From Myxococcales bacterium (GTDB lineage Bacteria; Myxococcota_A; Polyangia; Haliangiales; Haliangiaceae), in NCBI GenBank assembly GCA_016720595.1, contig JADKKI010000040.1, positions 1 to 64,000 of the forward strand: a DNA stretch of 64,000 nt, written 5' to 3'. The notes under the pieces were generated by a model. The model was not told where the DNA came from. It was given only the letters and a program-made list of their open reading frames with translations, and searched no databases. The translations under genes and the position numbers were made by a program. Positions 8,860 through 18,716 of this stretch are shown here, one piece after another (position 1 is the first letter of the stretch; each line of letters starts with the position of its first letter).

Positions 8860-9984
8860 TCAGCCGCGCTTGCGGCCGAAGAACGGCAGGTAGTGACGCA
8901 GCCCGCGCGGCTTCTCCGCCTTCTTCGCGTCCTCGATGCTCTGCGGGGTGGGGACCGCCTCGATCCGCGGGGTCTCCTCGCCCAGGATCTCGGCGATCGG
9001 GGTGGCCTCGGAGTGATCCTGGGTGACGCCGATCAGCCCGAGCTGCGCCCGCGCATCGCTGACGCTCTTCGACAGCACGCTGTGGAGATCCTTGCGGAGC
9101 TGCACCTTCTTCAGCGTGGTGCCGATCTGCCGCGCCATCTCGCGCGCCGAGGGGAACCGGGTGTCGACGTTCGCAGACAGCGCCCGCGTGATGATCTGCG
9201 CGAACGCCTGCGGCACATCCGGCCGCAGCGGCCGCAGTGGCTGGACCATGCACTCACGCAGGCGGGTGTAGACCTCGTAGTCGGTCTGCCCATCGAACAG
9301 CTTGCGCCCGACGAGCGCCTCCCACAGCACCGAGCCGCAGGCGAACTGATCCGACGGCGGCACCGGGCGCCCACCGGCGACGATCTCCGGCGCCAGGTAA
9401 CTCATCTTGCCCTTCACGATGCCCGGGTCCGTCAGCTCCTGACGACGATCCGGTGCCAGCGCGAGACCAAAATCGATCAGCTTGACCATGCCGCGCGTGG
9501 TCAGCAGCACGTTGTGGGGAGACACATCGCGATGGACCACCGGCATGTTGCGACCATCCGGTCCCACGCGCTCGTGCGCCGCGGCCAGCCCGCGGAGGAT
9601 CCCCACGCCAACGGCCGCGACCAGCTCCCACCGGGTCTGCTCGCCCTTGCTGACGTGCCACTTGACCCAGCTGCCGAGATCGATGCCGTCGATCCACTCG
9701 AGGATCATGTAGTAGTTGCCGCGATCGTGGACGAAGTCGTGCACCTCGGCGACGTTCGGCGACTGGAGCGAGCTGCCGACGCGCGCTTCCTCGACGAACA
9801 TCGCCACGTACTGCGGCTGGGCGGCCAGGTTCTGGTGCATCTGCTTCACGGCGACATCGCGCACGAAGCCCGAGTCACCGCGCACGCGCCCCCGCCAGAC
9901 ATCGGCCATGCCACCACGGCCGGCCACATCGATGAGCTCGTAGCGCCCACCGACGATCATTCCTGGACGTGGCTCCTCCGCCAT
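8860..9984 (-). CDS. Hanks-type Ser/Thr protein kinase, soluble
   Basis: The kinase domain covers roughly residues 15-275: glycine loop GRGGMADVWRG, VAVK lysine, HRDVSPHNVLL catalytic loop, DFGLAL, and an activation segment ending in SYLAPE. The C-terminal 80 residues are charged, ending GLRHYLPFFGRKRG, and no transmembrane helix or sensor domain is visible, so the kinase is probably cytoplasmic. All residues required for activity are present. The start is set at MAEEPRPG (9984); an upstream ATG at 10005 adds seven residues. It diverges from the hydrolase gene with only 41 bp between them. Confidence 0.9.
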   Translation of the reverse strand: MAEEPRPGMIVGGRYELIDVAGRGGMADVWRGRVRGDSGFVRDVAVKQMHQNLAAQPQYVAMFVEEARVGSSLQSPNVAEVHDFVHDRGNYYMILEWIDGIDLGSWVKWHVSKGEQTRWELVAAVGVGILRGLAAAHERVGPDGRNMPVVHRDVSPHNVLLTTRGMVKLIDFGLALAPDRRQELTDPGIVKGKMSYLAPEIVAGGRPVPPSDQFACGSVLWEALVGRKLFDGQTDYEVYTRLRECMVQPLRPLRPDVPQAFAQIITRALSANVDTRFPSAREMARQIGTTLKKVQLRKDLHSVLSKSVSDARAQLGLIGVTQDHSEATPIAEILGEETPRIEAVPTPQSIEDAKKAEKPRGLRHYLPFFGRKRG

Positions 9985-10013
9985 GGACGGATGATCATCG
10001 CACACAACGTTTG

Positions 10014-10019
10014 TATAGT
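10014..10019 (+). promoter_or_regulatory. -10 box (TATAGT) for the hydrolase gene, leaderless spacing
   Basis: TATAGT ends 6 nt before the GTG start at 10026, so a transcript starting 7 nt downstream of the box would begin at the start codon. No Shine-Dalgarno is present. Confidence 0.55.
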
Positions 10020-10025
10020 GAGCGG

Positions 10026-11087
10026 GTGATCCCCCGCGTGTTGCTCCTGAGCGTGTTGGTCGCGTGCGGCTCGCCCACGGATCCGGATGTCTCCGTCGAG
10101 CAACCTGGGCCCCACGCCGTGGGCACCCGCCGGATCACCACCACCATCGACGCTTCACACTCGTACACGCTCCAGGCCTGGTACCCCACCACCGCGGCGA
10201 CCGCCGAGGTCGCGATCGAGAGCCTCGAGGCCGAGCCGCTCCGTACGCGCTACGCCGGCCTCCTCGCCGCCGTGGGCACCTGCCCCACCCGCAAGCTCGA
10301 CGTCGCCGTCGATGGCGAGCCCGAGGCTGGTTCGTTCCCACTCGTGGTGGCCTCGCACTGCCACGCCTGCACCCGGTTCTCCAACGCCTCGACCGCGCTC
10401 CGGCTCGCGAGTCACGGGTTCGTCGTCGTCACGGTCGATCACACCGCGGACACCATGTGGGACCTGCTCGATGGCAACGAGGCCTCGCTCGACAGCGCGC
10501 AGCTCGCGCTCCGGGTCGCCGATCTGGAGATCGCGATCGACGTCGCATCGCCTGCGCTGGTCTCGGCGGATCGCACGCGCCTGGGCGTGTTCGGCCACAG
10601 CTTCGGCGCCGTCACGGCAGGACGCCTCGCCCAGCTCGACGACCGTGTCCAGGCAGCCGCGGCCCTCGCCGCTCCGATGGAGAACCCGCTGATCCCAGGC
10701 GTGGTGCTCGCCGAGATCACCCAGCCGCTCCTGTTCCTGGTCGCCCGCGAGGACAACTCGATCACGGAGTTCGGCAACAAGCTGATCCGTGACAACTACA
10801 CCGCCGCGACCAACGCCGCGTGGAAGCTCGAGATCGCCGACGCCGGCCACTGGTCGGTGTCGGACCTCGATGGCCTGATCCCCACGTTCGCCAAGGGCTG
10901 CGGCCCTGGCACCCGCCAGGACGACGGATCCGCGTTCACCTACCTCGATCCCGAGCTTGGCCGCTCGATCACCGCCTCGTACGTCACGGCGTTTTTCCGA
11001 GCCACGCTCGAGGCCGACGAAGGTGCGCGCGCCTACCTGGCTCGGGGTTTCCCCGACGAGATCGTGAGCGTCGCGCATCACGACTGA
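10026..11087 (+). CDS. Alpha/beta-hydrolase lipoprotein (PAF-acetylhydrolase/DLH-like)
   Basis: From the GTG start the protein opens with a short lipoprotein signal (VIPRVLLLSVLVAC). An alpha/beta-hydrolase fold follows: a LVVASHCHACTRF oxyanion-side loop, the nucleophile elbow GHSFGAVTAG (Ser about residue 180), an acid in LLFLVAREDNS and His in DAGHWSVSD. This order fits the dienelactone hydrolase/platelet-activating-factor acetylhydrolase-like group of esterases. The location would be the periplasm or outer membrane. The frame is open 57 bp further upstream but that would overlap the divergent kinase gene and lose the signal peptide. The SirB1-like gene follows directly (TGATG overlap possible). 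Confidence 0.85.
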   Translation: MIPRVLLLSVLVACGSPTDPDVSVEQPGPHAVGTRRITTTIDASHSYTLQAWYPTTAATAEVAIESLEAEPLRTRYAGLLAAVGTCPTRKLDVAVDGEPEAGSFPLVVASHCHACTRFSNASTALRLASHGFVVVTVDHTADTMWDLLDGNEASLDSAQLALRVADLEIAIDVASPALVSADRTRLGVFGHSFGAVTAGRLAQLDDRVQAAAALAAPMENPLIPGVVLAEITQPLLFLVAREDNSITEFGNKLIRDNYTAATNAAWKLEIADAGHWSVSDLDGLIPTFAKGCGPGTRQDDGSAFTYLDPELGRSITASYVTAFFRATLEADEGARAYLARGFPDEIVSVAHHD

Positions 11088-11104
11088 TGATAGGATCGAG
11101 GGGC

Positions 11105-11824
11105 ATGGAGGGTAGTCAGAGCCTCGCCCGCTTCACGTCGCTCGTGAACCGAGAGGACTTCCAGCTCGATCAGGCAGCGCTGTTGATCGGCGCCTGGGAC
11201 TACCCGGAGCGCGATCTCGAGCTGTACCGCACGCAGCTCGACGAGATCGCCCAGCGGGTGGCCCCCGAGGTCGCGCGCGCCACCGGCGGCATCGCCCGGG
11301 CGAGCGCGATCAGCGATTGCCTGTTCGCCCACCTCGGCTTCGCCGGCAACACCAGCGACTACTACGATCCGCGCAACAGCTTCCTCTCCGACGTGCTCGA
11401 CCGGAAGATCGGGATCCCGATCTCGCTCAGCGTGCTCTATCTCGAGATCGCCCGGCGCGTCGGCGTGCTCGCCCAGGGCGTGAACTTCCCCGGGCACTTC
11501 CTGGTCCGCGTGGCGATCGAGGATGCCTGGCTGTTCGTCGATCCGTTCTCCGGCGGCCGAGCGCTGACGCCAGGCGATCTCGAGGCCCTGCTCAAGAAGA
11601 CGACCAGCCCCGACGCCGTGCTCGACCCCAGCGTGATCGCCGCGGCGAGCAAGCGGCAGATCCTCTCGCGCATGCTCGTCAACCTCGCGGGGATCTATGG
11701 GCGCCACGGTGATCTGCCGCGCTCCCTCGATGTGCTCGAGCGCCTCGCGGTGCTGGAGCCGGCGAATCCGCGCATCGCGCGCGATCTCTCGCAGCTGCGC
11801 GACCGCGTCGACGCGCTGAACTAG
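11105..11824 (+). CDS. SirB1-family transglutaminase-like/TPR protein
   Basis: The 239-aa soluble protein has the SirB1 (Transglut_core2) arrangement: LDQAALLIGAWDYPERDLE, then YYDPRNSFLSDVLDRKIGIPISLSVLYLEIARRVG, GVNFPGHFLVRV and FVDPFSGG, followed by a TPR-like C-terminus (DLPRSLDVLERLAVLEPANPRIARD). As in other SirB1 proteins the catalytic Cys of transglutaminases is not obvious, so it may be a non-enzymatic scaffold. ATG at 11105 is favoured; an ATG at 11087 overlapping the previous stop (TGATG) is the alternative. The family is usually linked to no fixed pathway. Confidence 0.85.
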   Translation: MEGSQSLARFTSLVNREDFQLDQAALLIGAWDYPERDLELYRTQLDEIAQRVAPEVARATGGIARASAISDCLFAHLGFAGNTSDYYDPRNSFLSDVLDRKIGIPISLSVLYLEIARRVGVLAQGVNFPGHFLVRVAIEDAWLFVDPFSGGRALTPGDLEALLKKTTSPDAVLDPSVIAAASKRQILSRMLVNLAGIYGRHGDLPRSLDVLERLAVLEPANPRIARDLSQLRDRVDALN

Positions 11825-11830
11825 TACACT
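11825..11830 (+). promoter_or_regulatory. -10 box (TACACT) for the Fe-S protein gene
   Basis: It ends 7 nt before the ATG at 11838. It starts at the last base of the SirB1-like gene stop codon, so it lies just downstream of that gene. No ribosome site intervenes, which suits a leaderless transcript. Confidence 0.5.
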
Positions 11831-11837
11831 CGAGCCG

Positions 11838-12992
11838 ATGTCCGAGGACCCCCGCGATCTGTTCTCCGCCGGAGCGGTCGCGAAGCAGCTCGACTACTGC
11901 ACCTACTGCCCGAAGATGTGCCGGCACGCGTGCCCGGTGTCCACGGCGAGCGGCCGCGAGACCTTCATCCCGCAGGTGAAGATGGATCGCGCCAACCAGC
12001 TGCGGCTCGGGCGCACCGAATGGACCACCGAGGCCACAGACCCGTTGTGGGCCTGCACTGGCTGCCGACACTGCACGATGTACTGCGACCACGGCAACGA
12101 GCCCGGGCTCGTGCTGTTCGCGGCCCGCGCCGCCGCCGTCGCCGAGGGCGTGCCGCATCCCGCGCTCACCGGCTACAGCGAGCGGTTCCGCGCGCGCGAG
12201 CAGCGGCTGTCCGCGCAGGTGCACACCATGTTCGCCGGCCAGCTCGCCACGGAAGGCGAGCTCGGGTACTGGCCCGGCTGCGACGCGATCGACAAGGGAG
12301 CCGGCGACATCGCCGCCGCGATGGCGCTGTTCGAGCGCGTCGGCCTCGAGGACGTCAAGATCGTCGACGCCCCGCAGGCGTGCGCGGGCTATCCGCTGCT
12401 CGCCGCCGGTCACCGCGACCTGTTCCGCTGGCACGCCGGCCGAGTCGCCGCCTCGCTCCGCGGCTTCAAGAAGGTCGCCGTCAACTGCTCGGCGTGCGTC
12501 TACGCGATGAAGGCGCAGTACGCCGCCGAGGGCGTCAACCTCAAGGTCGAGATCGTCTCGCTCGCCGAGGTCCTCGCACCCGCCGCGCAGAACCTCGCGT
12601 GCCCGCTGACGCGCAAGAGCGTCTACTATCACGACCCCTGCTATCACGCGCGCTACAACGGCGTGGTCGAGCAGCCTCGCCGTGCCCTCTCGCAGCTCGC
12701 CGAGCTCCGCGAGTTCGCGTGGGCCAAGACCGACACCGAGTGCTGCGGCGGCGGTGGCCTCCTGCCGAAGACGATGCCGATGGTCGCGGACCAGATGGCC
12801 AAGCGCCGTCTCGCGGAGGTGCAGCAGACCGGCGGCGGCATGGTGGTCACCTCGTGTGCGACGTGCACGTTCATGCTCCAGCGCAACGCACCGCCCTCCG
12901 TCGAGGTCGTCAACCTCGCCACCGCGATGGCGAAGCTGTCCGAGACCCCGTTCACGGCCCCGACCAGCATCCCCGACGCCGACGAAGGTTGA
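11838..12992 (+). CDS. Iron-sulfur/CCG-domain oxidoreductase subunit (HdrD/GlpC-like)
   Basis: The N-terminus has two 4Fe-4S ferredoxin motifs ([14 protein letters not shown] near 22-35 and [14 protein letters not shown] near 74-87). Two cysteine-rich CCG domains follow, with signatures [30 protein letters not shown] and [13 protein letters not shown]. This is the architecture of heterodisulfide-reductase HdrD, GlpC and glycolate-oxidase GlcF electron-transfer subunits. No partner flavoprotein is next door, so the electron donor and acceptor cannot be read from context. The length (384 aa) is normal. Cytoplasmic or membrane-peripheral location is expected. Confidence 0.88.
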   Translation: MSEDPRDLFSAGAVAKQLDYCTYCPKMCRHACPVSTASGRETFIPQVKMDRANQLRLGRTEWTTEATDPLWACTGCRHCTMYCDHGNEPGLVLFAARAAAVAEGVPHPALTGYSERFRAREQRLSAQVHTMFAGQLATEGELGYWPGCDAIDKGAGDIAAAMALFERVGLEDVKIVDAPQACAGYPLLAAGHRDLFRWHAGRVAASLRGFKKVAVNCSACVYAMKAQYAAEGVNLKVEIVSLAEVLAPAAQNLACPLTRKSVYYHDPCYHARYNGVVEQPRRALSQLAELREFAWAKTDTECCGGGGLLPKTMPMVADQMAKRRLAEVQQTGGGMVVTSCATCTFMLQRNAPPSVEVVNLATAMAKLSETPFTAPTSIPDADEG

Positions 12993-13013
12993 TCCGGCCC
13001 GCCGCGCGCGCGG

Positions 13014-13019
13014 TACCAT
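13014..13019 (+). promoter_or_regulatory. -10 box (TACCAT) for the LPMO-like gene
   Basis: It ends 6 nt before the ATG at 13026; spacing predicts transcription starting at or next to the start codon. Confidence 0.5.
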
Positions 13020-13025
13020 CGTCGG

Positions 13026-13583
13026 ATGCGCGTAGCCATCGCTCTGCTCCTCGTCACTACCGCGACGGCGCAGGCGCACATCGCCCTGACGTTCCCGCCG
13101 CCCCGAACGGCCGACCAGAAGGCCGGGCCATGCGGCACGCTCGGGTCAGTTCGCGGCAGTAACGTCACCACGTTCCAGCCCGGCGAGACGATCACCGTCG
13201 AGTGGGACGAGACCGTGGACCACCCCGGTCACTTCCGGATCGCGTTCGACGATGCGGGCGACGATGCGTTCCAGAACCCCAACAACCCGAACGACAACTT
13301 CCCTTCGACGATGGTCGAGCCGATCGCCGACAAGGCCGGCGGTCACTACACCCAGCAGGTCACGTTACCGACCACGCCATGTACGAGCTGCACCCTGCAG
13401 CTGATGCAGATCATGACGACGGCGGTCCCGTACAACTCGTTCTACTACCAGTGCGCGGACATCACGACCTCCGGCGATCCGGTGGCACCCGGCGAGGTCG
13501 ACGGCGGCTGTTCGGCAGGGCCGGGTAGCGGTGCCGGTATGCTCGTCCTCGTCCTCGGATTGGTCCGGCGGCGGCGCCGCTAG
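13026..13583 (+). CDS. SCE4755-like polysaccharide-monooxygenase-fold protein with MYXO-CTERM-like tail
   Basis: A signal peptide ending AQA is followed at once by HIALTFPPPR. The mature protein would thus begin with His, as in copper lytic polysaccharide monooxygenases, where the N-terminal His forms half of the copper brace. Further elements are GSNVTTFQPGETITVEWDET, DHPGHFRIAFDD (a possible second His) and NSFYYQCADI. The C-terminus has a Gly/Cys patch (GGCSAGPGSG), a short hydrophobic stretch and RRRRR, the pattern of MYXO-CTERM sorting tails. I recognise this family from Sorangium (SCE4755 family); enzyme activity is not proven for it. Surface-anchored location is inferred. Confidence 0.85.
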   Translation: MRVAIALLLVTTATAQAHIALTFPPPRTADQKAGPCGTLGSVRGSNVTTFQPGETITVEWDETVDHPGHFRIAFDDAGDDAFQNPNNPNDNFPSTMVEPIADKAGGHYTQQVTLPTTPCTSCTLQLMQIMTTAVPYNSFYYQCADITTSGDPVAPGEVDGGCSAGPGSGAGMLVLVLGLVRRRRR

Positions 13584-13708
13584 GGCCGCCACCACCCCCA
13601 ACCCCGCGCAAGCCATGCAGCGTGGTCGTGGGGGAGCGCATTCGACGCGCTCCGCCAGCCCGTTGCAGGCGGCCGTGCCGGGCATGCCCGATGCAGCTGG
13701 CCGGAACC

Positions 13709-15080
13709 ATGTGGTCCCTCCTTCGTGTCGTCGTTGTCTCCGCTGCGCTCGTTGCCTGCGACTCCGCGAGCACCGCCGTCGAATCGGATGGCGGTACGGA
13801 GCCAGATGCGTGCACCGAGCTCTCGTGCATGGTCGCCGACTGCAGCTCGAAGGGGCTTCCGATGACCTCGCTCTCGGGGCGGGTGTTCGCACCGAATGGA
13901 ACCCTGCCGCTGCACAACGTGATGGTGTACGTGCCGCTCTCGCCACCGGGTCCATTGCCCGCAGGGCCCGCAGTGCGATCGATGCACCGACGAGCTACCC
14001 GGCGGCTCGCTGACGCAGACCGCGACTGACGAAGCGGGACGGTTCTCGCTCGTCAACGTTCCGACCGGCGTCGACGTGCCGCTGGTGATCCAGGTCGGCA
14101 AGTGGCGGCGGCAGATCACGGTCCCGAGCGTCGCCGCGTGCCAGGACACGGCGCTGCCCGAGACGATGACGCGCCTGCCGAGGGACCGCACGGAGGGTGA
14201 CCTCCCGCGGATCGCGGTCACCACGGGTAGTGCGGACGCGCTCGAGTGCCTCGTCCGCAAGCTCGGGATCGCGGACTCCGAGATGACGACGGATGCGGCC
14301 GACGGCCGGGTGCATCTGTTCGCGGGAAACGGCGCGAGCTCGTTCGCCAGCACGTTCCCCAACCAGGGCACGTTCGCCGATGCACAGACGCTGTGGAGCG
14401 ATCTTCCGAAGATGAAGGGCTACGACATCGTGGTCCTGTCGTGCGAAGGCGCGCAGCGGCCGGAGACCAAGTCGCAGGAGGCGATGCAGGCCCTGCACGA
14501 CTACGCCGACACCGGCGGTCGGGTGTTCATGTCGCACTGGCACAACATCTGGCTCGGGGGCGAGCGAGGAAAGCCGTCGCACGGGCTCCCCGACTGGCAG
14601 TCGGTCGTCGAGTTCGACTACGCGGCCGCGCAGAACGAGGCCTCGCAGCTGGCGATCGTCGACGAGAGTGGCCCACGCGGGGTCGACTTCGCGGCCTGGC
14701 TGCAGAACGTCGGCGCGACCACGATGCGAGACCAGCTCACGATCAACGAGCCGCGCTACACCGCGGCGAGGCTGAAGACGCCGGTCCAGGCGCTGCAGTG
14801 GCTCTACGTCGACCCCGCTCGATCCACCCCTCCGGGCAAGCACAGCGTGCAGGATCTGCTGTTCACCACCCCACTCGCGGCGCCTCCGGATCAGCGTTGC
14901 GGCAAGGTGGTGTTCTCCGACATGCACGTGTCGTCCGGATCCACGTCGAGCCCGGCGGTCCCGTTCCCGGGCACGGGCGTCAACCGCAACGGTTGCGCGA
15001 CCACGGACCTCACGCCCCAGGAGAAGGCGCTCGCGTTCATCATGTTCGATATCTCCTCGTGCGTCGGCCCGATCCTGTGA
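13709..15080 (+). pseudogene. Carboxypeptidase-regulatory-like lipoprotein, frameshifted
   Basis: A lipoprotein signal (MWSLLRVVVVSAALVAC) starts at 13709. The frame is good to PPGPLPAGP at about 13965, then the natural continuation QCDRCTDELPGGSLTQTATDEAGRFSLVNVPTG is in another frame that stays open to 15080. Removing one G from the GGGCCC at about 13964-13969 restores a single protein of about 456 aa. The middle has a carboxypeptidase-regulatory/SpaA-like Ig domain (SLSGRVFAPNGTLPLHNVMVYVP to GKWRRQITVP), and the C-terminal 300 residues form a conserved myxobacterial domain (YDIVVLSCEG, GRVFMSHWH). It is likely an outer-surface protein. It could be a real frameshift mutant or a homopolymer error; both halves look well conserved, favouring an error or recent event. 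Confidence 0.75.
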
Positions 15081-15089
15081 GCGTCGTAG

Positions 15090-15539
15090 CTACGGCTGCT
15101 TCTTCTTCATCATCGGGAACTGCGACATCACCGCGTTCATGGCGAGCTTGAGCGCGGGATCGTCCTTGCACAGCGCCACCAGGGTGCCGAGCTTCATCAC
15201 CGCGCTGCGCATCCTGCCCTCGTAGGTCGCCGCGAACCAATCACGCGCCGCCGGATCTTTGGATCCCATCGCCTTCATCGCTTCCCGCAGCGTGGCGCCT
15301 CGAGCCGACAGCGCGGTCACCGCGGCACCATCCTCCTTCGCGACGGAGACCGCTTTGAGGCAGCTCATCCCCGGCGCGCCGAGATCAGTGGCGAGCTTCT
15401 CGAACGCCACGATGTACGCCTCGAACGTGTCCGCCATCTCCGGGGTTACCGACGCGGGCCGCACCGGCTCCTTGTCTCCACAGCCCCCGAACATGACGAG
15501 CAGCGAGAGCACGAAGGCCGGGAGCGTGAGACGCGTCAT
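15090..15539 (-). CDS. Small lipoprotein of unknown function
   Basis: A lipoprotein signal (MTRLTLPAFVLSLLVMFGGC) is followed by about 125 mostly helical residues (EMADTFEAYIVAFEKLATDLG, ALSARGATLREAMKAMGSKDPAARDWFAATYEGRM). The mature part has a single pair of Cys (MSCLKAV, VALCKDD). Its stop lies 9 bp from the convergent lipoprotein gene. No family is recognised; small helical lipoproteins like this are common in the group. The start is supported by a TACGGT box ending 6 nt before the ATG. Confidence 0.75.
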   Translation of the reverse strand: MTRLTLPAFVLSLLVMFGGCGDKEPVRPASVTPEMADTFEAYIVAFEKLATDLGAPGMSCLKAVSVAKEDGAAVTALSARGATLREAMKAMGSKDPAARDWFAATYEGRMRSAVMKLGTLVALCKDDPALKLAMNAVMSQFPMMKKKQP

Positions 15540-15545
15540 GGCGGG

Positions 15546-15551
15546 ACCGTA
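15546..15551 (-). promoter_or_regulatory. -10 box (TACGGT) for the small lipoprotein gene
   Basis: On the minus strand TACGGT ends 6 nt upstream of the ATG at 15539, in the 14-bp gap after the MOSC gene; a leaderless start is predicted. Confidence 0.45.
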
Positions 15552-15553
15552 GC

Positions 15554-16015
15554 TCAGATCAGGAGCGCCCGAACCGCCTGGCCGACGCGGAGCTGACCCT
15601 CGCGCTCGACGCGCGCGTACCACCGCGACCAGCCCGGCTGCTTCGCGTGGTCGACCCGCCGAAACTGCCCGTCGGAGAACGACCCTGCGATGTTCTTGCA
15701 CGGCTCCGTGGGGCGGGTGAGCTCGATGATCACCTCGTCGCCGAGCGCGAACTTCTGACCGATCTCGAGAGCGGCCCAGTCCACGCCGGTGAGCGTCACG
15801 TTCTCGCCGGCGGAGCCGGGCCAGATCGGATGACCCTCCGCCTGGAGCGCGGTGATCACCTCCACGGCATAGAGGCAGAGCGCACGCTCCGGCCCGCCGT
15901 GGATCTTGGTGTGGATGTGGCCATCGCCTGCGAGCCCCAGGGCTCCGCAGTGCGCCTCGCGCAGCGGCAACTTCGGGACACCTCCCGGCGACGTGTTGAG
16001 CTGGAAGATCCTCAC
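15554..16015 (-). CDS. MOSC-domain protein
   Basis: The 153-aa protein matches the MOSC fold of YiiM-like proteins: LNTSPGGVPKLPL, GDGHIHTKIHGGPERALCLYAVE, GSAGENVTLTGVDWAALEIGQKF, and the conserved Cys in RPTEPCKNI. MOSC proteins bind the molybdenum cofactor or its sulfurated form and may act on hydroxylated or sulfur substrates. The GTG start at 16015 overlaps the stop of the GST gene (GTGA), so the two are translated together; a pairing of GST and MOSC suggests a detoxification role, which is inference. Confidence 0.87.
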   Translation of the reverse strand: MRIFQLNTSPGGVPKLPLREAHCGALGLAGDGHIHTKIHGGPERALCLYAVEVITALQAEGHPIWPGSAGENVTLTGVDWAALEIGQKFALGDEVIIELTRPTEPCKNIAGSFSDGQFRRVDHAKQPGWSRWYARVEREGQLRVGQAVRALLI

Positions 16016-16650
16016 GTGCCGGGACGGGTGTTGGGCTCGGCCGCGGCATCGCGCTTCCAGTCCACGAACCCGGGGAGCGCGGCGATCGCTTCGCAGTACG
16101 CGCGGCACGTGGCGTCGAGGTCCACGCCATAGGTGGTGAACCGCGTCGTCACCGGCGCGAACATCGCATCGGCGATCGTGAACGCTCCGAACAGGAACGG
16201 CCCCTTGCTGAGCGCGAGCGCATCACGCCAGATCGTCATGACCCGACGCGCGTCGGCAAGCGCCTCGGCGGTGTGCCCCTGCCCCGTCTTGTGGGCCACC
16301 ACGTCCATCGGCATGTCGCGGCGGAGCGCGGCGAAGCCGCTGTGCATCTCGGCGCTGATCGAGCGGGCGTGCGCGCGGCGTGCGCGATCGGCGGGCCACA
16401 GATGGGCCGCGGGTATCAGCTCGTTGACGTACTCGCAGATCGCGATCGTGTCCCAGATCACCAGCCCGTCGTGGTGCAGCACGGGCACCTTGCCGGCCGG
16501 GTTGACGGCGGCGATCTCGTCGCGCGTGGTCGGCGTGTCGAGGAGGATGGTCTTGCACTCGAACGGAACGCCCGCATGGGCGAGCGCGAGGTACGGACGC
16601 AGCGACCACGAGGAGTAGCGCTTGCTGCCGACGTAGAGGGTGAGCGTCAT
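16012..16650 (-). CDS. Glutathione S-transferase family protein
   Basis: The 212-residue protein has the thioredoxin-like N-terminal domain (LYVGSKRYSSWSLRPYLALAHAGVPFE, the SxWSLR segment placing the catalytic Ser; NPAGKVPVLHHDG cis-Pro; WDTIAICEYVNE binding the glutamyl part of glutathione) and the helical C-terminal domain (FLFGAFTIADAMFAPVTTRF, the N-capping ITxAD-type motif). Cytosolic. A glutathione ligase gene occurs in the same window, so the cofactor should be made. It is translationally coupled to the MOSC gene. Confidence 0.9.
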   Translation of the reverse strand: MTLTLYVGSKRYSSWSLRPYLALAHAGVPFECKTILLDTPTTRDEIAAVNPAGKVPVLHHDGLVIWDTIAICEYVNELIPAAHLWPADRARRAHARSISAEMHSGFAALRRDMPMDVVAHKTGQGHTAEALADARRVMTIWRDALALSKGPFLFGAFTIADAMFAPVTTRFTTYGVDLDATCRAYCEAIAALPGFVDWKRDAAAEPNTRPGT

Positions 16651-16657
16651 GCGCCGG

Positions 16658-16663
16658 AGTCTA
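16658..16663 (-). promoter_or_regulatory. -10 box (TAGACT) for the GST-MOSC pair
   Basis: It ends 7 nt before the ATG at 16650 on the minus strand, with no ribosome site; consistent with a leaderless transcript. Confidence 0.5.
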
Positions 16664-16705
16664 TCAGCACCCGCTTGCGCAGCTGCGGCCCCGAGATCCC
16701 GCGGG

Positions 16706-18655
<1,950 letters not shown>

Positions 18656-18691
18656 TGGAACGTGGCTATAGGCCGGCCCCTCACCGAGCGT

Positions 18692-18697
18692 TATACT
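18692..18697 (+). promoter_or_regulatory. -10 box (TATACT) for the DUF4388 gene
   Basis: A near-consensus TATACT lies 19 nt before the ATG at 18717, in the 61-bp region shared with the divergent sigma-54 activator gene. On the other strand TATAGC (18665-18670) lies 9 nt before that gene's GTG. Confidence 0.5.
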
Positions 18698-18716
18698 GCT
18701 AAGTCGCGACCGCCGC

